A stretch of DNA of 64,000 nucleotides from Mesorhizobium sp. WSM3860 (GTDB lineage: Bacteria; Pseudomonadota; Alphaproteobacteria; Rhizobiales; Rhizobiaceae), in assembly GCF_002294995.1 (NCBI RefSeq), contig NZ_NSGF01000004.1, positions 186,001 to 250,000 on the forward strand, in the 5' to 3' direction. The notes below the pieces were generated by a model. That model did no database searches. It worked only from the letters and a program-made list of their open reading frames with translations, and was not told the DNA's origin. The position numbers and the translations under genes were made by a program. Shown piece after piece: positions 50,946-61,606 of this stretch. Each line of letters opens with the position of its first letter. The stretch's first letter is position 1.

Positions 50946-51652
50946 ATGATGCCGCTCCTGATCGCGGTCGCAATCGCCATTGCGCGGTTCGAGGCCGCGA
51001 ATTTCTGGATGGCATGCGTGATGTAGCTGTTGACGGTGTTCGACGAGACGCCAAGAATGAGGGCCACCTCGTCGGTGGTCTTGCCCTCCGATACCCAGAA
51101 CAGGCATTCGCGCTCGCGGTCCGACAGCGGATCCTGCATGGATGCCGCGGCGATCAATTGCGGGATGCTGGACAGCGCATAGCAGCATTTCAGCTGCGCC
51201 TTCATCAGGGCCGTGAGGTCGATCTTGCCGGGCTCGGCGGCGGAAAACAGCACGAAAAGGCGCTGGCGGCCGACATTCAACCTCAGCGAATAGATCTCGG
51301 CATGGCCGAGCACATCGAGCAACCGGGCTTCCTCGCCGCTCAGTATCGCGCCGGCGTCGGGCGCATGAGCCGCGACCAACGGCTTGGGGCGCACCCCCGG
51401 GGCGGCCGTTAGTGGGCCGAGCGCAAGATTGGCAATCAGCCTCTTGCCGATCAACTCGATGGCGTCGAAAATCCAGTTTGATGAGACGATGCGCGCATCG
51501 TTGCGATCCTGATCGTGCACCATGGCGACCAGCATATAGCTGTCGGCGCCGATATCGGCTGAAAGCTGCATGAAGAAACTGGTGAGATCGCCGCGGGACG
51601 CTAGGCGCGAGCCTGAAGCGTCGGATTGAAGAAGCGCGGCGGGACTGCTCAT
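50942..51652 (-). CDS. visN: LuxR-type flagellar master regulator VisN
   Basis: A 236-residue LuxR-family protein with an N-terminal sensor domain (about 20-160) and a C-terminal helix-turn-helix: LSDRERECLFWVSEGKTTDEVALILGVSSNTVNSYITHAIQKF. It partners VisR, whose TTG start overlaps its stop. ATG 51652 (MSSPAALLQS) gives the shortest sensible protein; the frame is open to 51766. The operon is transcribed from the 430-base upstream gap. Confidence 0.9.
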   Translation of the reverse strand: MSSPAALLQSDASGSRLASRGDLTSFFMQLSADIGADSYMLVAMVHDQDRNDARIVSSNWIFDAIELIGKRLIANLALGPLTAAPGVRPKPLVAAHAPDAGAILSGEEARLLDVLGHAEIYSLRLNVGRQRLFVLFSAAEPGKIDLTALMKAQLKCCYALSSIPQLIAAASMQDPLSDRERECLFWVSEGKTTDEVALILGVSSNTVNSYITHAIQKFAASNRAMAIATAIRSGII

Positions 51653-52028
51653 TTTGATATTCTGACCGGAATCGATCCCTGCGCCCGGTGCTGGCGTTGG
51701 CCAGCGCTCGGACCCGAAACGCGTCACGTTTACGAAGACACACTCACGGGCGCGCACAGCGCCCAACCTAGCCGAATCCTTACAAGCAACGCGAAGCCGT
51801 CCGCGTCTGGTGCCGGCCGGACGCCGGAACTTGAGACTTTGGGTGGTCGCCGCGCTCCCCGTGGAACGGCTGATTCGGGTCTAATCTACCCGCAGATGAA
51901 TCCGACATCAAACGCGATTTGACAAAATCGAATCCGCTGGACTCGTGTTGCGACTCAGCGGCTGCTCATCGCGTTGCTTGGCGGTGGTTTCAGAGCTGAA
52001 TCGAGCCGATGATTTCCCGGTGAGATCG
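51653..52028. other. visN upstream region
   Basis: This stretch without a gene must hold the visN-visR promoter. I see a small hairpin (CGATTT, four bases, AAATCG at 51915-51930) but no clear sigma-70 hexamers and no copy of the flagellar box. No ORF with coding character is present. Confidence 0.5.
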
Positions 52029-52060
52029 AAAAAATTACGCCCCCGTTGCAGCCGGAGGCG
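52029..52060 (-). terminator. Rho-independent terminator of the acetylpolyamine aminohydrolase gene
   Basis: An eight-base stem with one mismatch (52038-52045 with 52053-52060, seven-base loop) lies 22 bases after the stop and is followed on the minus strand by TAA and six T. It insulates visN from read-through. Confidence 0.75.
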
Positions 52061-52082
52061 CGTCATTTCGATCAGATATGGC

Positions 52083-53114
52083 TCAGCGGTCCTCGAAGCC
52101 GGTCAGCACGCCGACGGCGTTGATGCCGATCTCTTCCACAGCGTACCCGCCCTCCATGACGAACAGCGTCGGCAGGCCGAGCTTGGCGATGCGGCGGCCG
52201 ATCTTGGGATAGTCTTCGCTCTTCAGCTTGAACTGGCTGATCGGATCCTTCTCGAAGGTGTCGACGCCGAGCGAGACCACGACCACGTCCGGCGCATAAG
52301 CGGCAAGCTTGGCACAGGCGTCTTCCAGCGACGCGCTCCAGCCGTCCCAGTCGGTGCCGAAGGGCATCGGATAGTTGACGTTGAAGCCTTCGCCTTCGCC
52401 CTCGCCGCGCTCGTCGGCATGGCCGAGGAAGAAAGGGTACTCGACCATCGGATCGCCATGCAGGTTGAGCACCTGAACGTCGCCGCGGCGATAGAAAATC
52501 TCCTGCGTGCCATTGCCGTGGTGGTAATCGACATCGAGGATCGAGACACGGCTTGCGCCTTGGTCGCGGAACCATTGCGCGACGACGGCGGCGTTGTTGA
52601 TGAAGCAGTAGCCGCCCATGAAGGCAGCGCCGGCGTGGTGGCCGGGCGGGCGGCAGAGCGCGAAGGCGGTCCGCTCGCCGGCCTTGACCAGGGCGGCCGC
52701 CGTCAGCGCGACGTCATAGGATGACTTGATCGCTTTCCATGTGCCTTCGACGAAGGTGGCGCCGGCATCGAAGGAATAATAGCCGAGCAGGGCGTCGATG
52801 CGCTTCGGCGGCACATCGCCGCGCAGGCCGCGCGTCGGCCAGGTGAAGCCCATGGCCGAGCCCTTGAAGCCGGCGGCGACCCATTCCGGCCAAACCGTCG
52901 GCAGGAAATCGATGTAGTGCGCTTCATGCACGCGCTTGGCGGCGGCAAGGTCGTGCTCGACTGGCCCGATGATCGGCCCCAGCTTCTCGCTTTCCACCCT
53001 TGCCTTGATGAATTCGGCCCGCGACGGCTTCTCGAAACCAGGCACGATCGCCGAGGTGACCAGTTCCATCTGGCCGGCGTGACCGGCGTGAAGCGGCGAG
53101 AAAACTGTCTTCAT
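52083..53114 (-). CDS. Acetylpolyamine aminohydrolase (histone deacetylase superfamily)
   Basis: A 343-residue zinc hydrolase of the arginase/deacetylase fold, the same length as characterised acetylpolyamine aminohydrolase. The zinc and catalytic residues are intact: CRPPGHHAG (His-His pair), DVDYHHGNGTQE, LGVDTFEKDP and the transition-state Tyr in MEGGY. It removes acetyl groups from acetylputrescine, acetylspermidine or similar compounds. ATG 53114 is chosen; the open frame beyond is the antisense of the next gene. It diverges from an amidohydrolase and PotABCD importer, supporting a polyamine salvage role. Confidence 0.9.
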   Translation of the reverse strand: MKTVFSPLHAGHAGQMELVTSAIVPGFEKPSRAEFIKARVESEKLGPIIGPVEHDLAAAKRVHEAHYIDFLPTVWPEWVAAGFKGSAMGFTWPTRGLRGDVPPKRIDALLGYYSFDAGATFVEGTWKAIKSSYDVALTAAALVKAGERTAFALCRPPGHHAGAAFMGGYCFINNAAVVAQWFRDQGASRVSILDVDYHHGNGTQEIFYRRGDVQVLNLHGDPMVEYPFFLGHADERGEGEGEGFNVNYPMPFGTDWDGWSASLEDACAKLAAYAPDVVVVSLGVDTFEKDPISQFKLKSEDYPKIGRRIAKLGLPTLFVMEGGYAVEEIGINAVGVLTGFEDR

Positions 53115-53279
53115 TTTGGGAGTTGGCTCGCTGTTCGAGTTCGGGTTACGGGGCTTCAAACAGCTTTGTGGCAGAGAGTTCCGGCGCCGCCAAGGGGCAT
53201 TTCGATTTGTCGTCGGGGCCAGCACGGGACGGCTTGCCAGACGCCAATACTCTGCTAGCCTAGGCACAAAGGGGAGAAA

Positions 53280-54941
53280 ATGATGCCGCAAACGGCCGAT
53301 CTTATCGTCGAGAACGCCAGCATATTGACGATGGATCCGGATACCCCCGCGGCCCAGGCGATTGCAATCAAAGGCGGCCAGATAATTGCGATCGCAGATC
53401 GCGATAGCGTTCGCGACTGCAAAGGTCCTGCCACTCGTGTCGTCGATGCCCAGGGCGGCTCCGTCCTGCCGGGCTTCATCGAGGCGCATATGCATTTGTT
53501 CGGCGGCGCGGCCGAGCTCGACAATCTGCATCTGGCAGGCGTGCAAGGCTTCGACGCGCTGCGCGACGCGATCCAGGGCTTTGCGGCGAAGCGTCCGAAT
53601 GCCAGGCTGTTGATCGGCGCGGGCGTAGACTATGCGATCCTGCCCGAACCGGTGACGCGCCATCACCTCGACCGCATCATTCCCGACCGGCCCTTCGCCA
53701 TGTCGGCCTCCGACCATCACACGATGTGGGCGAACACCAAGGCGCTGGAAGAGGCCGGCCTGCTGCATGGCAAGCAGGTGGGACCAGGCAACGAGATCGT
53801 TATGGGCGCGGACGGGCTTGCCGCCGGCGAGTTGCGCGAAGGCGAGGCGTTCGGGCCGATCCTCGACCACTTTGGGGCCAACCGGACGCGGCTCGGCCTC
53901 GAAGGTGCGGAGCCGGCTCCTTATCCGTCGGCGGCGGAGCTTGCGGCCGACCGCGACCTCATGCATCGCGGGCTTGAGTGGTGCGCAAAGCATGGCATCA
54001 CCTCGATCCAGAATATGGATGGCAATCTCTACCAGCTCGAGCTGCTTGCCGGGTTGCAAGAGGAAGGACGGCTCATCTGCCGCACCAAGATCCCGTTCCA
54101 CTTCAAGAATTTCATGAACCTGGACATGTTGGAAAAAGCCTCGCGCATGGCGGCGACCTACAATTCCGAGTGGCTGTCGTCCGGAATGGTGAAGGTCTTC
54201 TATGACGGGGTGCTCGATTCCTGGACCGCGGTGATGGTCGACGACTATGCCGACCGTCCCGGCTGGCGCGGCAAGCCGCTTTTTTCCCCCGAGCATTTCG
54301 CCGAGGTTGCGGTCGAAGCCGACAGGCGCGGCCTGCAGATCGCGGTTCATTCGATCGGAGACGGAGCGGTGCGTGCCGTGCTCGACGGTTACCAGGCGGC
54401 ATCGAAGAAAAACGGCAGGCGCGACAGCCGGCACCGCATCGAGCACATCGAAGTGATCACCCCGTCCGATGTGCCGCGTTTCGCCGAGCTCGGCGTGCTC
54501 GCCTCGATGCAGCCGCCGCATCCGCCGGGCGCGATGAATTTCCCGCTGGAGCCGACGATCTCGCGCATCGGCCGCGATAAGTGGCCGCTGAGCTACGCCT
54601 GGCGCACCTTGAAGAATGCCGGCGCGCGGGTCGTCTTCGCGTCCGACTGGCCGGTCTCGCCGGTTGACCCGATCCTGGGCATCCAGGCAGCGGTGATGCG
54701 CAAACCTTGGGCAGAAGGCCTCCCGGACCAGAGCTTCTCGCTGCATGAATCGATTGCCGGCTACACGGTCGAGGGCGCCTATGCCGAGTTCATGGAACAC
54801 CGCAAGGGACGCCTGAAGCCCGGATACCTCGCCGACATCGTCGTTTTGTCGGCCGATATCGAGAAGACGGCGCCGGAGGCGCTGCACAGGGTGCGGCCGG
54901 TCACCACCATCTGTGGCGGAAAGATCACTTACCAAGCTTAG
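53280..54941 (+). CDS. YtcJ-like metal-dependent amidohydrolase
   Basis: A 553-residue amidohydrolase-superfamily enzyme. Metal ligands are visible: HxH in [12 protein letters not shown], His in VHSIGDGA and RIEHIEV, and Asp in [12 protein letters not shown]. The family hydrolyses amide or imide bonds in varied, often unknown, substrates. It starts at ATG 53280 (or 53283) after a GGGAG site and diverges from the acetylpolyamine aminohydrolase. It is co-oriented with the downstream transporter genes, so it may act on an imported amide. Confidence 0.88.
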   Translation: MMPQTADLIVENASILTMDPDTPAAQAIAIKGGQIIAIADRDSVRDCKGPATRVVDAQGGSVLPGFIEAHMHLFGGAAELDNLHLAGVQGFDALRDAIQGFAAKRPNARLLIGAGVDYAILPEPVTRHHLDRIIPDRPFAMSASDHHTMWANTKALEEAGLLHGKQVGPGNEIVMGADGLAAGELREGEAFGPILDHFGANRTRLGLEGAEPAPYPSAAELAADRDLMHRGLEWCAKHGITSIQNMDGNLYQLELLAGLQEEGRLICRTKIPFHFKNFMNLDMLEKASRMAATYNSEWLSSGMVKVFYDGVLDSWTAVMVDDYADRPGWRGKPLFSPEHFAEVAVEADRRGLQIAVHSIGDGAVRAVLDGYQAASKKNGRRDSRHRIEHIEVITPSDVPRFAELGVLASMQPPHPPGAMNFPLEPTISRIGRDKWPLSYAWRTLKNAGARVVFASDWPVSPVDPILGIQAAVMRKPWAEGLPDQSFSLHESIAGYTVEGAYAEFMEHRKGRLKPGYLADIVVLSADIEKTAPEALHRVRPVTTICGGKITYQA

Positions 54942-55084
54942 GATGGACCAGGCCTGAGGCTGGCATGGGTATTGCGTTTAAAAAGCGAGTAGCAGCTCCG
55001 CAGTTGCCAAGCCGGTCGGCTTATGGTGACAATCGAACAGGAACGCACCTGCCGCCAAGAGCAGGCTCTCTCAATGGGGTAATC

Positions 55085-56185
55085 GTGCCGGAACAACCGG
55101 GTAAGAACGCGATCGAAGTTCGCGGTGTCCGCAAAGTATTTGGAACCGGTGAAAACCAGGTAGCCGCTCTCGACACGGTGTCGGTGTCTATCCGCGAGAA
55201 CGAGTTTTTCACGCTGCTCGGCCCGTCCGGGTGCGGAAAGACGACGCTGCTGAGACTGATTGCCGGCTTCGATTTCCCAAGCGCCGGCGAGATCCTCCTG
55301 CACGGCCAGGACATCGCGCCGCTGCCGCCGTTCAAGCGACCCGTCAACACCGTCTTCCAGAACTATGCGCTGTTCCCGCACATGACGGTGGCGCAGAACA
55401 TCGGCTTCGGACTGGAGATGCTCGGCAAGCCCAAGGGCGAAATCGAGGCGCGCGTCGCCCAGATGCTGAAGCTGGTGAAGATGGAGGCGCTCAAGGCACG
55501 CCGGACCAGCCAGATATCGGGCGGCCAGCAGCAGCGTGTGGCGCTCGCCCGGGCGCTCGCGCCGCAGCCGAAGGTGCTTCTGCTCGACGAGCCGCTCTCG
55601 GCGTTGGACTACAAGCTGCGCAAGGAAATGCAGATCGAGCTGAAGCGACTGCAGCACGAGACCGGCATCACCTTCATCTTCGTCACCCACGACCAGGAAG
55701 AAGCGCTGACCATGTCCGACCGCATCGCGGTGATGTCGGCCGGCAAGATCCTGCAGGTCGGCACGCCGCGCGACATCTATGATCGCCCCGCCGAGCGCTT
55801 CGTCGCCGATTTCATCGGCGAGACGAATTTCTTGGCCGGCACGGTGATGTCGAAGAAGCCAGGGATGGCGACGGTGAAATTCGCGAGCAACGCGACGATC
55901 GCCGCCGGCTATCCGGAAGGCTTCGATCCGACAGGCGAGGTGACGCTGGTGGTGCGCCCCGAGCATGCCGACCTGGTGCCGGATCCGGCCAAGGGCACGA
56001 TCGCTGGAACGCTTTCCAACATCGTCTATTTCGGCACCGATACGCATTACCACGTGAGGCTCGACGGCGGTGAAAACTTCATCGTGCGCCATCAGAACAG
56101 CCGTTCGAGCCCGGCCACGTACGAGACCGGCGCCAAGGTCGGCATCCAGTTCGAGGAGGACGCCGCGCGCGTCTTGAAAGACTGA
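55085..56185 (+). CDS. Polyamine ABC transporter ATP-binding protein PotA type
   Basis: A 366-residue ATPase: Walker A GPSGCGKT (about 46-53), signature ISGGQQQR, Walker B LLLDEP, switch His in VTHDQEE, C-terminal TOBE domain. I start at GTG 55085 with GGGG five bases upstream; an ATG at 54965 with GAGG is also in frame but the 40 extra codons have atypical, AT-richer usage and no homology pattern, so they look like leader. Order ATPase-permease-permease-binding protein as in enteric potABCD. Its stop overlaps the next start (TGATG). Confidence 0.92.
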   Translation: MPEQPGKNAIEVRGVRKVFGTGENQVAALDTVSVSIRENEFFTLLGPSGCGKTTLLRLIAGFDFPSAGEILLHGQDIAPLPPFKRPVNTVFQNYALFPHMTVAQNIGFGLEMLGKPKGEIEARVAQMLKLVKMEALKARRTSQISGGQQQRVALARALAPQPKVLLLDEPLSALDYKLRKEMQIELKRLQHETGITFIFVTHDQEEALTMSDRIAVMSAGKILQVGTPRDIYDRPAERFVADFIGETNFLAGTVMSKKPGMATVKFASNATIAAGYPEGFDPTGEVTLVVRPEHADLVPDPAKGTIAGTLSNIVYFGTDTHYHVRLDGGENFIVRHQNSRSSPATYETGAKVGIQFEEDAARVLKD

Positions 56186-57132
56186 TGACGACAGCTACGC
56201 TCACCCCAACCATGCCATCCAAGGCCGCGTTGTTCGAGGCCCAGGCGGTGAAAGCCGGCGCGCGGCGCAACCGGCTGCTGTCGCTGCCGGCTCTGATCAT
56301 CATCGGCATCTTCGGCGTGCTGCCGCTTTTGATCATCTGCGTCTATTCGTTCCTGGTCGCCGCGCCCTATGGCGGCGTGCAGTGGCAGTTCTCGACCGAC
56401 GCCTATCTGAACTTCCTGTTCCAGCGCGACATCTTCGACGACACCCTGCAATTCACGCCGGACTTCCTGATCATCTATCTGCGCTCGTTCCTGTTCGCGG
56501 TGGTGACGACGATCATCTGCCTGCTGCTCGGCTTTCCGACCGCCTATTTCATGGCGACGCGGCCGCCGGCGCAGCGCAACTGGTGGGTGCTTCTGATCAC
56601 CATCCCGTTCTGGTCGAACCTTTTGGTCCGTACGCTGGCGATCATGTTCATCATCCGCGACGAAGGGCTGATCAACAACGCGCTGCTGGCGCTCGGCGTG
56701 ATCGATAAGCCGATCACCATGCTCTACACCAATTTCGCCATCCAGCTCGGCCTACTCTATGCCTTTCTGCCGTTCATGGTGCTGCCGCTCTATTCCAGCC
56801 TGGAGAAGCTCGATTTCCGGCTGATCGAGGCGGCCTACGATCTCTACGCGACGCGCCGCCAGGTGCTGTGGCGGGTGATCATCCCGCTGTCGAAGCCCGG
56901 TATCATCGCCGGCTGCCTGCTCGTCTTCATCCCGGCGCTCGGCGCGTACGTCACGCCGCTGATCCTGGGCGGCGGTGTCCACCTGATGATCGGCGATCTG
57001 ATCGCCCAGCAGTTCGGATCGGGGCGCAACTGGCCGCTCGGCTGCGCGCAGGCGCTGATCCTGATGGCCGCGGTTCTGGTGGCGCTGTTCTTCTACGTCC
57101 GCAACACGTCGGGGAAGGTGCAGCATGGCTGA
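56185..57132 (+). CDS. Polyamine ABC transporter permease PotB type
   Basis: A 315-residue permease with six helices and the EAA-like loop at LIEAAYDLYATRRQVLWRVIIPLSKPG. It forms the membrane channel with the next gene. Start overlaps the ATPase stop by one base and its stop region overlaps the next gene by eight bases. Confidence 0.92.
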   Translation: MTTATLTPTMPSKAALFEAQAVKAGARRNRLLSLPALIIIGIFGVLPLLIICVYSFLVAAPYGGVQWQFSTDAYLNFLFQRDIFDDTLQFTPDFLIIYLRSFLFAVVTTIICLLLGFPTAYFMATRPPAQRNWWVLLITIPFWSNLLVRTLAIMFIIRDEGLINNALLALGVIDKPITMLYTNFAIQLGLLYAFLPFMVLPLYSSLEKLDFRLIEAAYDLYATRRQVLWRVIIPLSKPGIIAGCLLVFIPALGAYVTPLILGGGVHLMIGDLIAQQFGSGRNWPLGCAQALILMAAVLVALFFYVRNTSGKVQHG

Positions 57133-57937
57133 GCCCCGCAGCATCGACATCAAGGAGCAGCCGGGCTTCCGCTCGATCGCGATCATCTGCCTGCTGGTGC
57201 TCTACGTGCCGGTGCTGATCCTGATGATCTTCTCGCTGAACAGCGGCTCGCTGGTCACGCATTGGGAGGGCGTCACGCTCGGCTGGTACGGCAGCGCGCT
57301 GCGCAACGAGGAATTCCATAACGCTGCCCGCAACACGCTGATCATCTCGATCAGCGCCACGATAATTTCTACCGTGTGCGCGACGCTTGCGGCGATCGGC
57401 ATGACAAGGGTGAAGCCGTGGCGCGGGCTGGCGGCTGCCTTCATGGTCATCAACCTGCCGCTGATGGTGCCGGAAATCATCACGGCGGTAGCGACGCTCT
57501 CGTTCTTCGCGCTGATCGCCGGCACGTTCGGACTGAATTTCGGCATCGGCAATCTGATCCTCGCCCACACCGTGTTCTGCATTCCCTTCGCCTATATGCC
57601 GATCCGGGCGCGGCTTGAGGATATGGACCTGACGCTGGAATATGCCGCCGCCGACCTCTATGCGACGCCGTGGAACGCGTTCAGGCGCATCACGCTGCCG
57701 TTGCTGGTTCCCGGCATCATGTCGGGCGCGGCACTCGCCTTCATCGTCTCATTCGACGATTTCACCATCACCCAGCTCGTCGCCGGCCCCGGCCAGACGA
57801 CTTTGCCTTTGTACATCTGGAACCAGATCCGGCGGCCGATGACGCCGGAGATCAACGCCATCTCCACCATCCTGCTTTTGGTGTCGATCCTGTTCGTCTC
57901 GGTCTCGTTCCTGATCGCGCGCCGACGCGCCAAATGA
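57125..57937 (+). CDS. Polyamine ABC transporter permease PotC type
   Basis: A 270-residue permease, six helices, with the coupling loop LEYAAADLYATPWNAFRRITLPLLVPG. It is translationally coupled to the previous permease (eight-base overlap) and precedes the binding-protein gene by 47 bases. Confidence 0.92.
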   Translation: MAEPRSIDIKEQPGFRSIAIICLLVLYVPVLILMIFSLNSGSLVTHWEGVTLGWYGSALRNEEFHNAARNTLIISISATIISTVCATLAAIGMTRVKPWRGLAAAFMVINLPLMVPEIITAVATLSFFALIAGTFGLNFGIGNLILAHTVFCIPFAYMPIRARLEDMDLTLEYAAADLYATPWNAFRRITLPLLVPGIMSGAALAFIVSFDDFTITQLVAGPGQTTLPLYIWNQIRRPMTPEINAISTILLLVSILFVSVSFLIARRRAK

Positions 57938-57984
57938 TCCGTGAGCTCCAACACAAAACAATGGGAAGGCAAGGAGAACATTGA

Positions 57985-59013
57985 ATGTCTGGAAAACTGA
58001 TGGCGGCCGTTTCCGCGGTCGTATTGTTATGGGCCGTTCCGGCGCTCGCCGACGGCGAGCTGCATATCTACAATTGGGGCGACTATACCAACCCCAAGCT
58101 GATCGAGAAGTTCGAGAAGCAGTACAACGTCAAGGTGACGCTGGACGACTACGATTCCAACGAAACCATGCTGTCCAAGGTGCGCGCCGGCAATTCCGGC
58201 TACGACATCGTTGTGCCTTCCGACTACACGGTGAAGATCATGATCGAAGAGGGCCTGCTCGAAAAGACCGAGCCCAACGCGATGCCGAACGGCAAGAACA
58301 TCGATCCGCGCTTCCTCGATATCTACTGGGACTCCGGACGCCATTACACCGCGCCGTGGCAATTCGGCACGACGGCGTTCTCCGTCAATACGGATAAGTT
58401 CAAGGGCGACATCAACACGCTGGCCATCCTGTTCAACCCGCCGGACGAACTGAAGGGCCAGATCAACGTGCTCGACGACGTCAACACGGTCATGCACGCG
58501 GCCGAGCGCTATGCCGGCGTGCCGCGCTGCGGCGCAGACAAGGCCAGCCTGAAAAAGGTCAACGATGTACTGATGGCCGCCAAGCCGTCGTGGAAGACCT
58601 TCAGCTACGACACCATCACCAAGATCACTTCCGGCGACGTGATCGTGACCGAACAGTGGAATGGTGCGGCCTACCGCTCGCGTCAGAAGATCCTGGCGAT
58701 CAAATATGCCTATCCGAAGGAAGGCATCGAAGGCTGGATGGACAATGTCGCGGTGCTGAAGGGCGCCAAGAACCTGGAGAACGCCAAGCTCTTCCAGGAT
58801 TTCGTCATGGCGCCTGAGAACGCGGCGCTGATCTCCGAGTTTGCCGGTTACGACAACGGCATCGCCGGCAGCCACAAATTCCTGCCGGCGGAGTTCGCCA
58901 ACTCGCCGGAAATCAGCCCGCCGGCCGGCTCGCCGACGCCGGAATTCGTGCCGCCGTGCCCGCCGGATGTGGTGGAGATCTACAACAAGATCTGGACCAA
59001 CCTCCGCAAATAG
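57985..59013 (+). CDS. Polyamine-binding protein PotD/PotF type
   Basis: A 342-residue periplasmic binding protein with a signal peptide ending ALA (about residue 22). The mature start GELHIYNWGDYTNPKLIEKFEKQYNVKVTLDDYDSNETMLSK and the later YDIVVPSDYTVKIMIEEG are classic PotD/PotF features for spermidine or putrescine. AAGGAG lies upstream of ATG 57985. A terminator-like hairpin follows at 59037. Confidence 0.93.
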   Translation: MSGKLMAAVSAVVLLWAVPALADGELHIYNWGDYTNPKLIEKFEKQYNVKVTLDDYDSNETMLSKVRAGNSGYDIVVPSDYTVKIMIEEGLLEKTEPNAMPNGKNIDPRFLDIYWDSGRHYTAPWQFGTTAFSVNTDKFKGDINTLAILFNPPDELKGQINVLDDVNTVMHAAERYAGVPRCGADKASLKKVNDVLMAAKPSWKTFSYDTITKITSGDVIVTEQWNGAAYRSRQKILAIKYAYPKEGIEGWMDNVAVLKGAKNLENAKLFQDFVMAPENAALISEFAGYDNGIAGSHKFLPAEFANSPEISPPAGSPTPEFVPPCPPDVVEIYNKIWTNLRK

Positions 59014-59036
59014 CTCCGGCAGAATGCATGAAGGAG

Positions 59037-59060
59037 GGGAGGCTCCGGCCTCCCTTTCTT
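59037..59060 (+). terminator. Terminator-like hairpin after the binding-protein gene
   Basis: A perfect seven-base stem (GGGAGGC, four-base loop, GCCTCCC at 59037-59054) followed by TTTCTT, 24 bases after the stop. It ends 19 bases before the serine hydrolase start, so it may only attenuate read-through. Confidence 0.7.
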
Positions 59061-59078
59061 ATGTGCAGGGAGGGACTG

Positions 59079-60275
59079 ATGACATCTTACCGCAACTCCG
59101 ATCCGCGGCCCCCGATCATGCAGGGCTCGCCGCCGGCCATGGCTCTGCCGAAGCTCGATTGGGATCGGCCACCATGGAACCGCTGGGCCTTCCAGCACAT
59201 CCGTGAGTTTTTGCCGACTGTCGAGGTGTGGCGCGGCCAAGGTCATCGCCGTCGGCTCGAGCGCGCCGAGGTCGATCTCGATGACCTGGCGGTGGCGGAT
59301 AGCGAGGGCCGACCGACAACGCTCGCCGGACTGCTCGACGAGACCTTTACGGACGGCTTCCTGGCGCTGAAGGACGGCAAGGTCGCCTACGAGCGCTACT
59401 TCAACGGCATGGACGAGCGCACGCTGCATCTGTCGCAGTCGATGGCAAAGTCGGTCACCGGCTCGGTATGCGGCATCCTGGTCGGGCGCGGCCTGATCGA
59501 CCCGGCTAGGCTGGTGACCGATTATCTTCCGGAGCTCGGCGAGACCGCTTGGGCCGGGGCCACCGTGCAGCAAGTGCTCGACATGACGGCCGGCGTGCGC
59601 TTCTCGGAAGAGTACACCGATCGCTATTCCGAGATCGGTCAGGTCGATGTCGCCACCGGCTGGAAGCCGATCCCGCCGGGCAGCGATCCTGATTTCCGGT
59701 GGCCTGCGCATCTGTTCGAGCTGATCCTGCGGCTGAAGGACAAGGTGCGGGAGCATGGCGAGGCCTTCGAATACCGCTCGATCGAGACCGATGTGCTTGC
59801 CTTCATCATGGAGCGGGTGAGCGGCAAGCGCCTGGCGCAGCTTGTCTCGGAAGAGCTTTGGCAGAAGCTCGGCGCCGACGAGAGCGCCTGCTTCACCGTC
59901 GACAGCGCCGGCTATGCGCTGGCCGATGGCGGCTTCAACGCTACGCTGCGCGACTATGGCCGCTTCGGCCAATTGATCCTCGACAATGGCGGCGGTGTGA
60001 TCCCGGCCGAGTGGATCGAGGCGACGCGCAGCGGCAAGCACGGGCCGAATTTCAGCCCCAGCCTTCCGGACGGCAGTTACCGCAACCAATTCTGGATCGA
60101 GGATCCGCGCTCTCGCGCACTGATGTGCAAGGGCGTGTTCGGCCAGATGATCCATATCAGCTGGGAGCACAGGATGGTCGTAGTGAAGCTTTCGACCTAT
60201 CCGGATTTCCTCAACGCCGCCTATTCGGTGGCGACGCTGAAGGCCGTGCACGCCATAGCTGCCGCGCTAGGCTGA
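59079..60275 (+). CDS. Serine hydrolase, beta-lactamase/class C (PBP4*-like) family, first of pair
   Basis: A 398-residue serine hydrolase. The nucleophile motif SxxK is SMAK at residues 121-124, the second motif is likely YRS in FEYRSIETD, and a C-terminal region KGVFGQMIHISWEHRMVV corresponds to the HxG/KxG strand. No signal peptide is visible, so it is probably cytoplasmic. Members act as esterases, amidases or peptidases; the substrate is unknown. AGGGAGGG lies four bases upstream of ATG 59079. It is paralogous to the next gene. Confidence 0.85.
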   Translation: MTSYRNSDPRPPIMQGSPPAMALPKLDWDRPPWNRWAFQHIREFLPTVEVWRGQGHRRRLERAEVDLDDLAVADSEGRPTTLAGLLDETFTDGFLALKDGKVAYERYFNGMDERTLHLSQSMAKSVTGSVCGILVGRGLIDPARLVTDYLPELGETAWAGATVQQVLDMTAGVRFSEEYTDRYSEIGQVDVATGWKPIPPGSDPDFRWPAHLFELILRLKDKVREHGEAFEYRSIETDVLAFIMERVSGKRLAQLVSEELWQKLGADESACFTVDSAGYALADGGFNATLRDYGRFGQLILDNGGGVIPAEWIEATRSGKHGPNFSPSLPDGSYRNQFWIEDPRSRALMCKGVFGQMIHISWEHRMVVVKLSTYPDFLNAAYSVATLKAVHAIAAALG

Positions 60276-60306
60276 AAATCAGAGACAGACGCCCCGGGAG
60301 ACAATC

Positions 60307-61485
60307 GTGACCGGCAACACCGCGTTCGAGACCAGATACGGCTTTGCCCGCAAGGATGTGCGGCTCGACAACTGGCGGCTGAGGCCGTTCAGCCAATGGT
60401 CGTTCCAGAATGTCGGCGAACTGGTGCCGAGCGTCCATGTTGCCGCCGCGCCCGGCGGCGAGGAAGAGGTGAAATCGCTCGGCGCGCTGCTCGATGAGAA
60501 AGTTACCTTGGCTGGTAGCGCCGAAACAGTCGAAGCCTTTCTCAAGCGCTCCGACACTGACGCGCTGACGATCCTGAAGGGCGGCAGGCTGGTCGGCGAC
60601 TGGTCGGCGCCGCATATGGCGTTCGGTCAGCGCCACATCATCTTTTCGATCAGCAAGTCGGTGACGGCGATCCTCGCCGGCATCCTGGAAGGCGAGGGGG
60701 TGTTCGACCCGGAAGCGCCGGTGACAAAGTACATCCCCGAAGCCAAGGGCTCGGCCTATGGCGATGCGAGCGTGCGCAATGTGCTCGACATGACGGTCAG
60801 CCTCGATTTCGAGGAGGCCTATCTCGATCCCGAAAGCGCCTTCGCCCGCTATCGCCGCGCGACACTGTGGAATCCGGGCGGCGGGTCGGAAAGTCTCGCT
60901 GCTTTTCTTTTGACGCTGCAGCGCCTCTCGGAGCCGCATGGGCAGACCTACCGCTATCGCTCACCCAATTCGGATATGCTGGGCATCCTGGTGGAGCGGG
61001 CATCCGGCAAACGCGTCAGCGACTTGCTCAGTGAGAAACTGTGGCTGCCGCTGCGCGCCGCGAGCGAGATGTCGGTGACCGTCGATATGGAAGGCACGGC
61101 GCGTACCGCCGGCGGCATGTCGATGACGCCGCGCGACCTTGCCCGTATCGGCGAGATGATGCGGCAGGGCGGCACGGCCAACGGCCGCCGCATCGTGCCT
61201 GAAGCCTGGGTGCGCGACACGGTTGCCAAGGGCGGCAGCCATGAAGCCTGGCGGCGCGGCGCGATGCTGTTCCTCTTCCCGAAGGGCCGCTACCGCAACA
61301 AATGGTACCAAATGGGCAGGGCAAGCGGCGCCTTCTGCGGTATCGGCATCCACGGCCAGTGGATTTACGTCAACCCGAGCGACGAGGTGGTCATCGCCAA
61401 GATGTCGTCGCAGCCGGAGCCGGTCGACGACCAGCTCGACCTTGATATCGTGGCATTTTTCGAGACATTGAGCGGGATGGTTTGA
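60307..61485 (+). CDS. Serine hydrolase, beta-lactamase/class C family, second of pair
   Basis: A 392-residue paralog of the preceding protein, with nucleophile motif SISK at residues 114-117 and YRS in [11 protein letters not shown]. The C-terminal [25 protein letters not shown] matches the same strand as in the first copy. It starts at GTG 60307 with GGGAG seven bases upstream. The tandem pair beside a polyamine importer may hydrolyse amide-linked imported compounds. Confidence 0.85.
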   Translation: MTGNTAFETRYGFARKDVRLDNWRLRPFSQWSFQNVGELVPSVHVAAAPGGEEEVKSLGALLDEKVTLAGSAETVEAFLKRSDTDALTILKGGRLVGDWSAPHMAFGQRHIIFSISKSVTAILAGILEGEGVFDPEAPVTKYIPEAKGSAYGDASVRNVLDMTVSLDFEEAYLDPESAFARYRRATLWNPGGGSESLAAFLLTLQRLSEPHGQTYRYRSPNSDMLGILVERASGKRVSDLLSEKLWLPLRAASEMSVTVDMEGTARTAGGMSMTPRDLARIGEMMRQGGTANGRRIVPEAWVRDTVAKGGSHEAWRRGAMLFLFPKGRYRNKWYQMGRASGAFCGIGIHGQWIYVNPSDEVVIAKMSSQPEPVDDQLDLDIVAFFETLSGMV

Positions 61486-61606
61486 GCCGTTCGGCTGGTC
61501 GTCCCGACACTGTTTCCTGTGGACCTTCCCGGCGGGGTTAACGCACGGCGGTTGGCGCAGCCGTCGTCCAGGCCTATGGTCGCCGCTCTTTTCGACGGGA
61601 ACCAGC

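Noticed and set aside
54965-55084. An N-terminal extension of the second PotA-type ATPase from ATG 54965
   Set aside because: Codon use is atypical and the extra 40 residues match no family feature, though an SD-like GAGG keeps it possible.
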